A stretch of 64,000 bases of DNA from Streptomyces fungicidicus (GCF_003665435.1 NZ_CP023407.1:2542001-2606000); one strand, 5' to 3'; positions 28,328-37,275 are shown, numbered from the stretch's first letter. Numbers and translations: made by a program. The notes: generated from the sequence alone by a model not told the origin.

Positions 28328-28440
28328 GGGGCGGCTCCTACGAGGTCGGGTCCGGTGGTGAGCGGGGCGCGCGGCTCGGCGAGGCCGCCGGGGGCGGGGT
28401 CGGTGAGGGGGGCGCGGAAGCCGTCCGGGTCGAGGCCCAT
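28324..28440 (-). CDS. Small open frame coupled to gudD (38 aa)
   Basis: An ATG at 28440 with AGGGAG six bases upstream opens a 38-codon frame rich in Pro, Gly, Ala and Leu (MGLDPDGFRAPLTDPAPG). It ends in a TGA that overlaps the gudD start by four bases. The strong ribosome site and exact coupling suggest that it is translated and feeds ribosomes into gudD. I do not recognise a family. It could also be the remnant end of a lost gene. Confidence 0.5.
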   Translation of the reverse strand: MGLDPDGFRAPLTDPAPGGLAEPRAPLTTGPDLVGAAP

Positions 28441-28553
28441 CCTCATCTCCCTATGTAGATGTCAGCCATGTATGAGAATGAAGGCTAAGTAGGCGAACGG
28501 CGCCCGTCAATGGGGCCGGGGCGCGGTTCCTGCCGCCGGATTACGATCGGCGC
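28441..28553. promoter_or_regulatory. Divergent promoter region of gudD unit and IclR gene
   Basis: This region includes an unusually AT-rich stretch (28455-28490) with repeated ATGTA elements (ATGTAGATGTCAGCCATGTA). That is a reasonable place for an IclR-type operator and the divergent -10 elements. No exact consensus is visible. Confidence 0.45.
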
Positions 28554-29336
28554 ATGTCGGAGACCGGGGGCGTACGCGAGGTGAAGTCCGCCGCGCGGAC
28601 GGTGGAGGTGCTGGAGCTGCTGGCCGCGCGGGTCGACCGCCCGGCGCGCCTGCAGGAGCTGGCGGACACGCTGGGGGTGCCGCGCAGCTCGATGTACGCG
28701 CTGCTGCAGACCCTGATCTCGCGGGGCTGGGTGCGCACGGACGTCACCGGCTCGCTGTACGGCATCGGCATCCACGCCCTGCTCACGGGCACCAGCTACC
28801 TCGACTCGGACCCGCGTGTGAGGGCCGTGCGCCCGTATCTCGACGAGGCGTCCGACGCGCTGGGCGAGACGATCCACATGGGGCGGCTGGACGGCCGGGA
28901 CGTGGCGTATCTGGCGACCCGCGAGTCGCACGAGTACCTGCGGACCATCAGCCGGGTGGGACGGCGGCTGCCGGCGCACGTGGGCGCGCTCGGCAAGGCG
29001 CTGCTGGCCGAGCGGCCGGACGACGAGCTGCCCGAGGGGCCCTACGAGGCGGCCACACCCCGCACCCACACCTCGCGGGAGTCGCTGGCCGCCGATCTGG
29101 CCCGGGTGCGGGAGCGCGGCTACTCGGTGGACCGGGAGGAGGGCGTGCCCGGGATCGTCGGTTTCGGCTTCACCCTGCGGTACGACTCCCCCGCGCAGGA
29201 CGCCATCAGCTGCTCGGTTCCGGTGGCCCGGCTGACCCCGGAGCGGGAGGAGCGGATCGTCGCCGTAATGCGGGAGATCCGGACGAAGGTGGAAGCAACG
29301 ATCCCCGCAGGTGGCGGGGCCATTCAGTGGCGTTAG
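28554..29336 (+). CDS. IclR-family transcriptional regulator
   Basis: A 260-residue regulator. The N-terminal winged helix-turn-helix is KSAARTVEVLELLAARVDRP, LQELADTLGVPRSSMYALLQ and LISRGWVRTD. The IclR effector-binding domain (about 80-250) contains GETIHMGRLDGRDVAYLATR, LPAHVGALGKALLAE and GYSVDREEGVPGIVGFGF. IclR proteins commonly control catabolism of aromatic or sugar acids. The divergent arrangement with gudD suggests it represses or activates glucarate use. The ATG at 28554 is 113-227 bp from the divergent starts. Confidence 0.92.
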   Translation: MSETGGVREVKSAARTVEVLELLAARVDRPARLQELADTLGVPRSSMYALLQTLISRGWVRTDVTGSLYGIGIHALLTGTSYLDSDPRVRAVRPYLDEASDALGETIHMGRLDGRDVAYLATRESHEYLRTISRVGRRLPAHVGALGKALLAERPDDELPEGPYEAATPRTHTSRESLAADLARVRERGYSVDREEGVPGIVGFGFTLRYDSPAQDAISCSVPVARLTPEREERIVAVMREIRTKVEATIPAGGGAIQWR

Positions 29337-29375
29337 CGGACGCTGCTACCCGGCCTCCCCGAACCCCAAACACAA

Positions 29376-29393
29376 CTGTGGTTTAGATCACAG
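29376..29393. promoter_or_regulatory. CRP-like binding site upstream of the MFS gene
   Basis: CTGTGGTTTAGATCACAG contains TGTGG-N6-TCACA, one base from the CRP/FNR-family consensus TGTGA-N6-TCACA, with symmetric outer C/G. It lies about 130 bp upstream of the transporter start, in an AT-richer island. Streptomyces have a Crp protein that binds GTG...CAC palindromes. Its use here is inference. Confidence 0.5.
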
Positions 29394-29523
29394 CTTGCGC
29401 GCTCCCGTTGCCCTCCCCCCGCTTGATACAAATTGCCCGCGCGCTCCTGTCCGTCGACGGTCGTCGCCCCCTTCCTCTCCCACGGTCCTCGTACCGTCCC
29501 TTTCGCACGCCCTGGGAACGCCC

Positions 29524-30858
29524 GTGTTCGCCCCTCGCACCACCCCCTGGCCCCTCGTCGCCCTCTTCACGGCCGGGTACCTCGCCCCGTATCTGCTGCC
29601 GACCACCGTCGGCCGGCTGGAACGCGGGCTCGCGCTCTCCGCCACCCAGGCGGGAGCCGTCGGCAGCGCGCTGCTGCTGAGCTCGGCCACCGCCGGGTTC
29701 CTGCTGGCGTCCCGCGTGGAGCGGGTCGGGGCACGGACCCTGGCCCGGCTGGGCCTGCTGATGGCCGCCGTCGGCTACGGCGGGGCCGCCCTGACCACCT
29801 CCGTGCCGGCCGTCGTCGCCGGTGCGATGGTCGGCGGCTTCGGCTCCGGCACGGCCACCACCGTCGCCGCCACGCGGATCGCCGCCGAACGCGACCCGCA
29901 CCGGGCCTCCACCCTCGGGCTGCTCAGCGTCTCCGCGCTCGCGGGCGTGGTGTACCTGACGGTGCCGCGGCTGCCGGGACACGGGCTCACGCTGGCCGCC
30001 ATCGCCCTCACCGCGCTGGCCGTGTGGCCGCTGACCTCACGGCTGCCGGGCGGCACCCCCGCTCCGCGCCCGGCCGCCGGACCCGGCCGGGCCTCCGCCC
30101 GCCTGCCGTACCGGCGTTCGGGGCTCGTCCTGGCCGGCGCCATGCTGCTGTGGTCGCTCGCCCAGAACGCGCTGTGGGGCGTCAGCGGACGCATCGGCGT
30201 CGGCCAGGCGCACCTCTCCGAGCCGACCGTGGGCGTCGTCTTCGCGGTGGCGCTGGGCGCCGGGCTGCTGGGCGTCCTGGGCGCGGGCGCGCTCGGGGCG
30301 CGGCTGGGAAGGGCGCTGCCCATCGGCGGCGGCACGGTCCTGATCGCCGGCTGCATCGCGCTCAGCGCCTCAGCGACCGGACTCGGCAGCTTCGCCGCAG
30401 GTGAGATCGCCTGGAACACGGTCTACCCGGTCGTGCTGTCGTACCTGATCGGGCTGGCGGCCTCGATGGACTCGCGGGGCCGCTGGGCCGTGCTGGTCGG
30501 CTCGGCGTCGTCCCTGGGGACGGCGGCGGGTCCGCTGACCGGCAGCGTGCTCTCCGCGCAGGCCGGGTTCCCGGTGATGGGCGCGGTCCTCGGCGCCGGT
30601 CTGCTGCTGATCGCGCTGCCGATGACCGCCGTCGCCCTGCACACCGGCGGACGCCCGCTGCTGCCGGGCGCGGTCCGCCGCCGCGGCGGCCACCCGGCGG
30701 CCGTGATCGCCGCGGCCCCCGGCACCCCGGCCGGCGCGATCCCCGAGATCGGCGCCCCGGAGCAGCCGGTCGTGGAAATCCCCCTGGACGGCACCCCGGC
30801 CCCCGCCCAACGCGCCTACGACACAGCAGCCGCCACCCAGGCCCCGGGCGCCCCCTGA
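29524..30858 (+). CDS. MFS transporter
   Basis: A 444-residue major facilitator with about 12 hydrophobic segments (LVALFTAGYLAPYLLPTTVG, AVGSALLLSSATAGFLLASR through GAVLGAGLLLIALPMTAVAL). It ends in a Pro/Ala-rich cytoplasmic tail of about 60 residues (PEIGAPEQPVVEIPLDGTPA). The GTG at 29524 is preferred because the protein then starts just ahead of the first helix; the frame upstream reads as non-coding. Substrate unknown; the VERVG/ARLGLL loop fits MFS motif A loosely. A CRP-like palindrome lies upstream. It converges with adenosine deaminase. Confidence 0.85.
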   Translation: MFAPRTTPWPLVALFTAGYLAPYLLPTTVGRLERGLALSATQAGAVGSALLLSSATAGFLLASRVERVGARTLARLGLLMAAVGYGGAALTTSVPAVVAGAMVGGFGSGTATTVAATRIAAERDPHRASTLGLLSVSALAGVVYLTVPRLPGHGLTLAAIALTALAVWPLTSRLPGGTPAPRPAAGPGRASARLPYRRSGLVLAGAMLLWSLAQNALWGVSGRIGVGQAHLSEPTVGVVFAVALGAGLLGVLGAGALGARLGRALPIGGGTVLIAGCIALSASATGLGSFAAGEIAWNTVYPVVLSYLIGLAASMDSRGRWAVLVGSASSLGTAAGPLTGSVLSAQAGFPVMGAVLGAGLLLIALPMTAVALHTGGRPLLPGAVRRRGGHPAAVIAAAPGTPAGAIPEIGAPEQPVVEIPLDGTPAPAQRAYDTAAATQAPGAP

Positions 30859-30881
30859 CCCCCGCCGTTTCCGCGGGCAGT

Positions 30882-30901
30882 CGTGCCGCTGGGGCGGCAC
30901 G
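30882..30901. terminator. Hairpin between convergent MFS and add genes
   Basis: Perfect 8-bp arms CGTGCCGC and GCGGCACG around a TGGG loop, 24 bp past the MFS stop. There is no T-run, but the convergent position suggests a bidirectional terminator. Four perfect CACCCG repeats (30969-30992) lie between it and the add stop. Confidence 0.55.
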
Positions 30902-30998
30902 GGTGGGCGCGACGGCACCCCGCAAACGCCGGGCCGCGCAACCCACCCCCGCCCAGCCCCAGCACCGGCACCCGCACCCGCACCCGCACCCGCACCGC

Positions 30999-31991
30999 TC
31001 ACCCGAAGTCGTACGCCTCCACCTCGGAGAGGTACCGCGCCCGCAACTCCTCCTCGTCCTCCAGGAAGGAGGCGAGGAAGGAGTTGCGAGCCAGCTCGCG
31101 CAACCGCTCCGCCCCCAGCCCCAGAGCATCCCGCACCGCGTCGAAGTTGTCCCCGGCGTACCCGCCGAAGTACGCCGGATCATCGGAGTTGACCGTGCAC
31201 ATCAGCCCCGCGTCCAGCATCGCCGGCAGCGGATGCCCGGCCAGCACGTCGACCGTCCGCAGCCGCACGTTCGACAGCGGGCAGAGCGTCAGCGGTACGC
31301 GTTCCCGTACCAGCCGCTCCACCAGCGCCGGGTCCTCGACGCAGCGCAGCCCGTGGTCGATCCGCTCCACACCGAGCACGTCCAGCGCCTCGGTGATGTA
31401 CTCCGGCGGCCCCTCCTCACCCGCGTGCGCCACCCGCCGCAGCCCCAGCGCGGCGGCGGCCTCGTACACCTCGCGGAACTTCGCCGGCGGATGCCCGACC
31501 TCCGCCGAGTCGAGTCCGACGCCGGTGATCCGGTCCAGGTACGGCTTCGCGGCGTCCAGCGTCGCCAGCGCCGACCCGGCGGACTCGTCCCGCAGGAAGC
31601 ACATGATCAGCCGGGTGGAGACGCCGTGCGTCTCCCGGCTCCTGCCGAGCGCCCGCCACAGCCCCTCCACCACGGTGTCCATGCCGACGCCCCGCGCGAT
31701 GTGCGCCTGCGGGTCGAAGAAGATCTCCGCGTGCCGCACGCCCTGCGCGGCGGCGCGGGCGAGGTACGCGTCGGCGAGGTCCTCGAAGTCCCGCTCGGTG
31801 CGCAGCACGGCCATGAGCTCGTAGTACAGGTTCAGGAAGGACTGCAGATCCTGGAACCGGTACGCCTCACGGAGCGCGTCGGTGTCGGCGTAGGGCAGCT
31901 CGACACCGTTGCGCGCGGCAAGGGCGAAGGCCAGCTCCGGTTCCAGGGTGCCTTCGATGTGAAGGTGCAGTTCGGCTTTGGGTACGGGCAT
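30999..31991 (-). CDS. add: Adenosine deaminase
   Basis: A 330-residue metal-dependent amidohydrolase that converts adenosine to inosine in purine salvage. Metal and catalytic motifs are in order: HLHIEGTLEP (HxH) at 9-18, FDPQAHIARG, VAHAGEEGPPEY (metal His and catalytic Glu), IDHGLRCVED, and the final TVNSDDPAYFG with the metal Asp. The ATG at 31991 lacks a good ribosome site. It lies 20 bp from the RNase Z stop, inside or beside a short inverted repeat, so expression probably depends on readthrough or coupling from RNase Z. Streptomyces have several add paralogues. Confidence 0.94.
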   Translation of the reverse strand: MPVPKAELHLHIEGTLEPELAFALAARNGVELPYADTDALREAYRFQDLQSFLNLYYELMAVLRTERDFEDLADAYLARAAAQGVRHAEIFFDPQAHIARGVGMDTVVEGLWRALGRSRETHGVSTRLIMCFLRDESAGSALATLDAAKPYLDRITGVGLDSAEVGHPPAKFREVYEAAAALGLRRVAHAGEEGPPEYITEALDVLGVERIDHGLRCVEDPALVERLVRERVPLTLCPLSNVRLRTVDVLAGHPLPAMLDAGLMCTVNSDDPAYFGGYAGDNFDAVRDALGLGAERLRELARNSFLASFLEDEEELRARYLSEVEAYDFG

Positions 31992-31995
31992 CGAA

Positions 31996-32012
31996 ATATC
32001 GTACGGCGATAT
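31996..32012. promoter_or_regulatory. Inverted repeat at the RNase Z/add junction
   Basis: ATATCG-TACGG-CGATAT has perfect 6-bp arms and touches the RNase Z stop codon. It lies 4 bp upstream of the add ATG, where a ribosome site would be expected. It could be an operator or an mRNA hairpin that limits add translation. Confidence 0.45.
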
Positions 32013-32917
32013 CACCGGCGCTTCGGAAGCGGCACCCTCAGCAGATCGTGCGCCACGGTCAGCTCGCCCTCGTACCCGGCCGCCCGCGCCTGCCGCTCGA
32101 ACTCCTCCGGGTCGGTGTAGCGCTGGCTGAAGTGGGTGAGGACGAGATGCCGTACGCCCGCGTCCCGCGCCACCCGGGCCGCCTGCCCGGCGGTCAGATG
32201 GCCGAACTCGACGGCGAGTTCCTCGTCCTCGTCGAGGAACGTGGACTCGATGACCAGCATGTCGCAGCCCTCGGCGAGCGCGTACACCCCGTCGCACAGC
32301 CGGGTGTCCATGACGAACGCGAACCGCTGCCCGCGCCGCACCTCGCTGACCTCCTCCAGCGGGACCCCGTCGAGCGTGCCCTCGCGCTGGATGCGGCCGA
32401 TGTCCGGGCCCTTGATGCCGTGCGCGGCCAGCCGGTCGGGCAGCATCCGCCGGCCGTCGGGTTCGACCAGCCGGTAGCCGAACGCCTCGACGGGATGGGA
32501 CAGCCGCCGCGCCTCCAGCGTGTAGCCGGGGGTGCGGTGGAGGGGGCCGTCGGTGTCGACCGGGGCCTCGGTGAGGGCGACGGTCTCCCGGTAGGCGGTG
32601 GCGTACCGCAGCCGGTCGAAGAAGCGCTGTCCGGACCGCGGGTAGTGGGCGGTGATCTCGTGCGGCACCTTGTCGAGGTTGATGCGCTGGATCACCCCGG
32701 CGAGGCCGAGGGAGTGGTCGCCGTGGAAGTGGGTGACGCAGATCCGGTTGAGGTCGTGGGCGGCGGCCCCGGCGCGCAGCATCTGGCGCTGGGTGCCCTC
32801 GCCGGGGTCGAACAGGATGCCCTCGCCGTCCCAGCGCAGCAGATAGCCGTTGTGGTTGCGGTGCCGGGTGGGGACCTGGCTGGCGGTGCCGAGCACCACC
32901 AGTTCACGTACGGACAA
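32012..32917 (-). CDS. rnz: Ribonuclease Z (tRNA 3'-processing endonuclease)
   Basis: A 301-residue metallo-beta-lactamase-fold nuclease that trims tRNA 3' ends. The zinc motif is [14 protein letters not shown], with the further ligands in the [20 protein letters not shown] segment and the final [11 protein letters not shown]. The tRNA-binding exosite is short, as in other actinobacterial enzymes. The start [20 protein letters not shown], a family-typical N-terminus, confirms the 32917 start. It lies six bp downstream of the HIT gene, so the two are probably co-transcribed with add. Confidence 0.94.
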   Translation of the reverse strand: MSVRELVVLGTASQVPTRHRNHNGYLLRWDGEGILFDPGEGTQRQMLRAGAAAHDLNRICVTHFHGDHSLGLAGVIQRINLDKVPHEITAHYPRSGQRFFDRLRYATAYRETVALTEAPVDTDGPLHRTPGYTLEARRLSHPVEAFGYRLVEPDGRRMLPDRLAAHGIKGPDIGRIQREGTLDGVPLEEVSEVRRGQRFAFVMDTRLCDGVYALAEGCDMLVIESTFLDEDEELAVEFGHLTAGQAARVARDAGVRHLVLTHFSQRYTDPEEFERQARAAGYEGELTVAHDLLRVPLPKRR

Positions 32918-32923
32918 GGCCGC

Positions 32924-33277
32924 CTACCCCGGGGGCCATTCGAGGCCGCGGCCGCCCAGGACGTGGGCGTGCGCGTGCCAGACGGTCTGGCCGGCGCCGC
33001 TGCCGGTGTTGAAGATGATGCGGTAGCTGTCCAGCTTCTCCTCGTCGGCGACGGCCTGCGTCTCCCGCAGCACGTCCGCGGCGAGCCCGGGCGCGGCGGC
33101 GGCGAGCGCGGCGGCGTCCTTGTGGTGCGCCTTCGGGATCACCAGCACATGAGTGGGCGCCTGCGGGTTTATGTCACGGAACGCGATGGTCGTGTCGGTC
33201 TGCCGCACGATCGTCGTCGGGATGCTCCCGTCGACGATCTTGCAGAACAAGCAGTCGTCCTGAGGCTCCCCAGCCAT
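32924..33277 (-). CDS. HIT-family protein (histidine triad nucleotide hydrolase)
   Basis: A 117-residue HINT-branch protein. The N-terminal zinc-like start is CLFCKIVDGSIP, with strands AFRDINPQAPTHVLVIPK, and the histidine triad is VWHAHAHVLGG (H101, H103, H105, central H the nucleophile). HINT enzymes hydrolyse nucleoside phosphoramidates such as AMP-lysine. The longer upstream open frame is antisense-like noise over the tricorn gene. The ATG at 33277 fits family length. It sits just upstream of rnz. Confidence 0.94.
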   Translation of the reverse strand: MAGEPQDDCLFCKIVDGSIPTTIVRQTDTTIAFRDINPQAPTHVLVIPKAHHKDAAALAAAAPGLAADVLRETQAVADEEKLDSYRIIFNTGSGAGQTVWHAHAHVLGGRGLEWPPG

Positions 33278-33345
33278 GAACCCTCCTCGGTCCCACTGAT
33301 CACTACGCAGGGCATCGTACGCCCCGGCACCCGTGTGTCCGCGGC

Positions 33346-36300
33346 TCACGGCAACGCCGGCGGCTCCTTCGCGGGCGCCGACTCGAGCGCCTCCAGCGCC
33401 AGCCGCACCGCCTCGTCCAACTGCACGTCCCGCCCTGCCGCGTGGTCCTGCGGCCGCTGCACGACCTCCACATCGGGATCGACCCCGTGGTTCTCCACGC
33501 CCCACCCGTACCCCTCGAGCCAGAAGGCGTACTTCGGCTGCGTCACCAGCGTCCCGTCCACCAGGCGGTACCGGCTGTCGATGCCGATCACCCCGCCCCA
33601 CGTCCGCGTGCCGACCACCGGCCCGATGCCCAGCGCCCGGATCGCCGCGTTCACGATGTCGCCGTCGGAGCCGGAGAACTCGTTGGCCACGGCGACCACC
33701 GGCCCCCTGGGGGCGTCCCGCGGGTAGCTCTCCGCCCGCATGCCGCGGGGCAGGTCCCAGCCCACGATCCGCCGGGCCAGCTTCTCCACCACGAGCTGCG
33801 AGGTGTGTCCGCCCCGGTTCTCCCGCACGTCCACGACCAGGCCCTCGCGCAGCACCTCCATCCGCAGGTCGCGGTGGATCTGCGCCCACCCGGGCGCCTG
33901 CATGTCGGGCACGTGGATGTACCCCAGCCGCCCCCCGGACTTCTCCAGCACGTACGCCCGCCGGCCGGCGACCCACGCGTGGTACCGCAACGGCTCCTCG
34001 TCGGCGAGCGGCACGACGACCGCGTGCCGCAACTCGCCGCCGCCCGCGGGCGAGACGGTCAGCTCGACCGCCTTCCCCGCCGTCCCCACCAGCAGCGGCG
34101 CCGGTCCGGTCACCGGATCGACCGGCTGTCCCGCGACGGCGACGATGGCGTCGCCGGGCCGGACGGCCACACCGGGGGCGGCGAGCGGGGAGCGTGCCTC
34201 CGGGTCGGAGGTCTCCGCGGGCAGGATCCGGTCGACCCGCCAGCTGCCGTCCTCGTGCCGGGAGACGTCCGCGCCGAGCAGCCCCTGCCGCGTCCCCTCG
34301 CCGTAGCCGCCGCGCGGTGTGACGTACGCGTGCGAGGTGCCGAGTTCGCCCTGCACCTCCCACAGCAGGTCCACCAGGTCGTCGTGGGTGGCGAGACGGT
34401 CGAGGACGGGACGGTACCGGTCGAGGACGCCGTCCCAGTCGACGCCGCTCATGTCCGGACGCCAGAAGTTGTCCCGCATGATGCGGCCGTTCTCGTCGAA
34501 CATCTGCCGCCACTCGACGGCCGGGTCGACGAACTGCCGCACCCTGCCGAGGTCGACGGAGATGTTGGTGTCGCTGTCGTCGTCGCCGGAGGCGCGCCGG
34601 TCGCTTGGCACGACCTTCAGCCGCCCGTCGGTCCACAGCAGCACCCGCTTGCCGTCGCCGCTGACCTCGAAGTGGTCGGCGTCCACGGCGAGGTGCTCGA
34701 TGCGCTGCTGGGCGAGGTCGTAGCGCTCCAGGTCGGTCTTGGGGTCGGGGTCGTCCGGGGTGGCCCGGGACGCGCCGAGCACCCCGCGGACCGGGTGCCG
34801 CAGCCACAGCACCCCGTCCTTGGCGGCGCGCAGGTTGGAGTAGCGGGCGGCCTCCACCGGGAACGGCACGATGCGGTCGGCGAGGCCGTCGAGGTCGATC
34901 CGGGTGGTGGGGGTGCCCTCGCTGTCGGGGGTCTCGTCCCGGTCCGGCGTCTCGAAGGGCCGGCCGTGCCGCTGCGGCCCGAACGGGGACGGGGTGGTCG
35001 CCGCCAGGGTGATCAGGTACGGGCGTACGCCCTCGACGAAGGCCAGGTCGAAGACGTGCTCGTCGTAGACCGGGTCGAAGGAGCGGGAAGACAGGAACGC
35101 CAGGTGCCTGCCGTCGAGGGTGAAGGCGGGCGCGTAGTCCTGGAAGCGCAGCGGGGTCGCCTCGGTGACCGACAGGTCGGTGGTGTGGGCGAGCTTGAGC
35201 TGGCTGAGCGGGCGCGGGCCGGGGTGGGACCAGGCGAGCCAGCCGGAGTCGGGCGAGAAGACCAGCCCGGAGACGTCGCCGTCCTCGCTGCGGTCGACCT
35301 CCCGCACCTCGCCGGTCTCGCGCTCGACGAGCAGGACCCGGCCGTCGTGGGAGGCGACGGCGGCGCGGCCGCCGTCGGGTGCCATGGCGAGCCCCACGAC
35401 CCGGCCCAGCTGCCCCGCGGCGATCCGGCGCGGGACGGCGCCGGGGGCGAGTCCGGTGGCGGGGGCGAACTCCAGGGCGTCCTCGCCCTCGGCGTCCGTC
35501 ACCCACACCACCCACTCCTCGCCGTCCGCGCGGAACGTGCGCGGCCGCCGGGCCCGTACGCCCGGGGTCGCGGCGAGCGCGCGGGCCGGGCCGGAGCGGT
35601 GGGTGACCCAGTGGACGGTGCCGCGGACGCAGACGGCGCTGCCGCGCGCGGTGTGGTCGGGGGAGGCGGAGCCGAACCAGCGGGCGGCGTTCACCGGGAA
35701 GGGCTGGAGGTCGACGCGCTGCCCGCCGAGGCGGATGTCGAGCCGGCGCGGCTCGGCGCCGTCGAGGTCGTCCAGGATCCACAGCTCACCGGCGCTGGAG
35801 TAGACGACCCGGCTGCCGTCGCTCGCGGCGTGCCGGGCGTAGAAGCCGCCGAGGGGGGTGTGCCTGCGCAGGTCGGAGCCGTCGGCGAGGGAGGAGTACA
35901 GGGCGCCGGTGCCCTCGTGGTCGGAGAGGAACGCGATCCGGTCCCCCGCCCACAGCGGGTACTCGATGTTCCCGTCCAGGTCCTCGTGCAGCCGTACGAA
36001 CTCGCCGTCGCCCGCGCGGTCGATCCACAGCTTGCCCGCGGTGCCGCCCCGGTAGCGCTTCCACCAGGCGGCCTCGCGGCCCATCGGCGCGGACAGCAGC
36101 ACGGTGTGCGGTCCGTCGGCGACGTCGCCCACGGGGCCGTACGGCAGGGTGGCGGCCGGGCCGCCGTCGAGCGGGACGGCGCGGGCCCAGCTGCGCCGCA
36201 GACTGGCCTGGCCCTCGGTGCTGAGCGCCAGCACCCGTCCGTCCGCCGTCCAGCCGCGGACCTGGGTCCGCGCGCTGCCCCAGTGGGTCAGGCGTCTGCC

Positions 36301-36561
36301 GGGGCCCCCGTCGACGGGCGCGACGTGCACCTCGGGGGCGCCGTCGCGGGTGGAGGTCCAGGCGACGGTGGTGCCGTCGGGTGAGACACGCGGGTGGTTC
36401 ACCGGCACGTTGTCGGCGCTGACCCGCCAGGCCCGGCCGCCGTCGAGCGGGGCGAGCCACACGTCGTCCTCGGCGGTGAAAGCGACCAACTCGCCGTGCG
36501 GGTGCGGGAATCGGAGGTAAGCGGCGGATGCGGCGGATGCGACCGATGCGGGCTGTGTCAC
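33346..36561 (-). CDS. Tricorn-type S41 peptidase
   Basis: A 1071-residue homologue of the archaeal tricorn protease, which cuts oligopeptides from the proteasome. The order is a six-bladed and a seven-bladed beta-propeller (about 1-680, many PDGTTVAW/SPDSGWLAWS repeats), then a C1 helical domain with the catalytic His in GTSHAYVTPRG. A PDZ domain follows (PGVAVRPGDAIVAVAGQPVD), and the S41 core comes last with nucleophile Ser in NEFSGSDGDIVNAA and Glu in YGWGVENHGVDPDVE. All catalytic residues are present. It is cytoplasmic, with no signal peptide, and fits a role after the actinobacterial proteasome. Confidence 0.95.
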   Translation of the reverse strand: MTQPASVASAASAAYLRFPHPHGELVAFTAEDDVWLAPLDGGRAWRVSADNVPVNHPRVSPDGTTVAWTSTRDGAPEVHVAPVDGGPGRRLTHWGSARTQVRGWTADGRVLALSTEGQASLRRSWARAVPLDGGPAATLPYGPVGDVADGPHTVLLSAPMGREAAWWKRYRGGTAGKLWIDRAGDGEFVRLHEDLDGNIEYPLWAGDRIAFLSDHEGTGALYSSLADGSDLRRHTPLGGFYARHAASDGSRVVYSSAGELWILDDLDGAEPRRLDIRLGGQRVDLQPFPVNAARWFGSASPDHTARGSAVCVRGTVHWVTHRSGPARALAATPGVRARRPRTFRADGEEWVVWVTDAEGEDALEFAPATGLAPGAVPRRIAAGQLGRVVGLAMAPDGGRAAVASHDGRVLLVERETGEVREVDRSEDGDVSGLVFSPDSGWLAWSHPGPRPLSQLKLAHTTDLSVTEATPLRFQDYAPAFTLDGRHLAFLSSRSFDPVYDEHVFDLAFVEGVRPYLITLAATTPSPFGPQRHGRPFETPDRDETPDSEGTPTTRIDLDGLADRIVPFPVEAARYSNLRAAKDGVLWLRHPVRGVLGASRATPDDPDPKTDLERYDLAQQRIEHLAVDADHFEVSGDGKRVLLWTDGRLKVVPSDRRASGDDDSDTNISVDLGRVRQFVDPAVEWRQMFDENGRIMRDNFWRPDMSGVDWDGVLDRYRPVLDRLATHDDLVDLLWEVQGELGTSHAYVTPRGGYGEGTRQGLLGADVSRHEDGSWRVDRILPAETSDPEARSPLAAPGVAVRPGDAIVAVAGQPVDPVTGPAPLLVGTAGKAVELTVSPAGGGELRHAVVVPLADEEPLRYHAWVAGRRAYVLEKSGGRLGYIHVPDMQAPGWAQIHRDLRMEVLREGLVVDVRENRGGHTSQLVVEKLARRIVGWDLPRGMRAESYPRDAPRGPVVAVANEFSGSDGDIVNAAIRALGIGPVVGTRTWGGVIGIDSRYRLVDGTLVTQPKYAFWLEGYGWGVENHGVDPDVEVVQRPQDHAAGRDVQLDEAVRLALEALESAPAKEPPALP

Positions 36562-36606
36562 CCGATCACCCTATGCACGGGGAAGCTGCCTGGACAGGGG
36601 TTTGGA

Positions 36607-37110
36607 TCACTTGCCCTCGACGGGGCGACAGGAGGGGTACTGCTCGCACCACACGGTCGTGGTGACGGTCACGGTGACCGTGGGCTTCGGGCCGCGCTGC
36701 GTCGGTTCGCCCACGCGCGGCGGGCTGGTGGAGTCGCAGTCGCCGAGGCCGTCGACCCGGAACCACTGCTTGCCGTCCACCTTCGCGGTGAGGTCGCCGC
36801 GTACGCAGGCGCCGTTGACGGCGTGGGTGACCTTGCCGTCGACGGTGATCTCCTTGCCGTCCTCCGTCTCGCCGTCGCAGTCGACGGCGGCGACGGTGTT
36901 CTCGCCGGCCTTGTCCCCGGCCTTGTCCCCGAAGGAGGCGGTGCAGGTGAGCCATCGCACGCCGGCCTTCTGCCGGTTGAGCTCCTTGGTCACGGTCTCG
37001 TCGGTGGTGAGCGCGACGGCCGCGGAACCCAGTCCGCCGCCCTCGCACGCCGCGAGCCCACCGATGGCGGCCACGGCGAATCCGGCGACCAGCACCTGTC
37101 GCATCCTCAT
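36607..37110 (-). CDS. DUF4333-type lipoprotein
   Basis: A 167-residue secreted lipoprotein: basic start MRMRQ, hydrophobic VLVAGFAVAAIGGLAA and lipobox LAAC with the acylated Cys at 22. The mature region resembles DUF4333: VTKELNRQKAGVRWLTCTAS, CDGETEDGKEITVDGKVTHA. A Thr/Val linker (KPTVTVTVTTTV) leads to a small C-terminal CEQYPSC pair. Function unknown. It lies 45 bp upstream of the tricorn start on the same strand. A GDKAG repeat (GDKAGDKAGE) is visible. Confidence 0.82.
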   Translation of the reverse strand: MRMRQVLVAGFAVAAIGGLAACEGGGLGSAAVALTTDETVTKELNRQKAGVRWLTCTASFGDKAGDKAGENTVAAVDCDGETEDGKEITVDGKVTHAVNGACVRGDLTAKVDGKQWFRVDGLGDCDSTSPPRVGEPTQRGPKPTVTVTVTTTVWCEQYPSCRPVEGK

Positions 37111-37185
37111 GCCCGGCAGCCTGCCACCGCCACCGCCGGCGCGATAGGGCGCATACGGTCACTTACTCCCCGCCCAGGCTCCTTT

Positions 37186-37267
37186 GAGCCCCTCCGGCGT
37201 TTGAGGAGCGGGGGTCCGGGGGCAGCGCCCCCGGGTCGGGACGGGAAGGGGCGGCGGGGGCGAGAAA
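37186..37267 (-). repeat. Streptomyces interspersed palindromic element, copy A
   Basis: An extragenic element read from GAGCCCCTCCGGCGTTTGAG to GGCGGCGGGGGCGAGAAA on the plus strand. Its central hairpin is CCGGGGGC-AGC-GCCCCCGG (37216-37234). It ends eight bases beyond the rsmE stop. A second copy with the same ends sits beyond hemW (43261-43365). Such elements recur between Streptomyces genes and probably act as terminators or mRNA 3'-end stabilisers. Confidence 0.8.
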
Positions 37268-37275
37268 CCCCCGGC

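Noticed and set aside
30969..30992. Four perfect CACCCG tandem repeats
   Set aside because: Short, in a convergent spacer, easily produced by slippage in GC-rich DNA; no sign of function.
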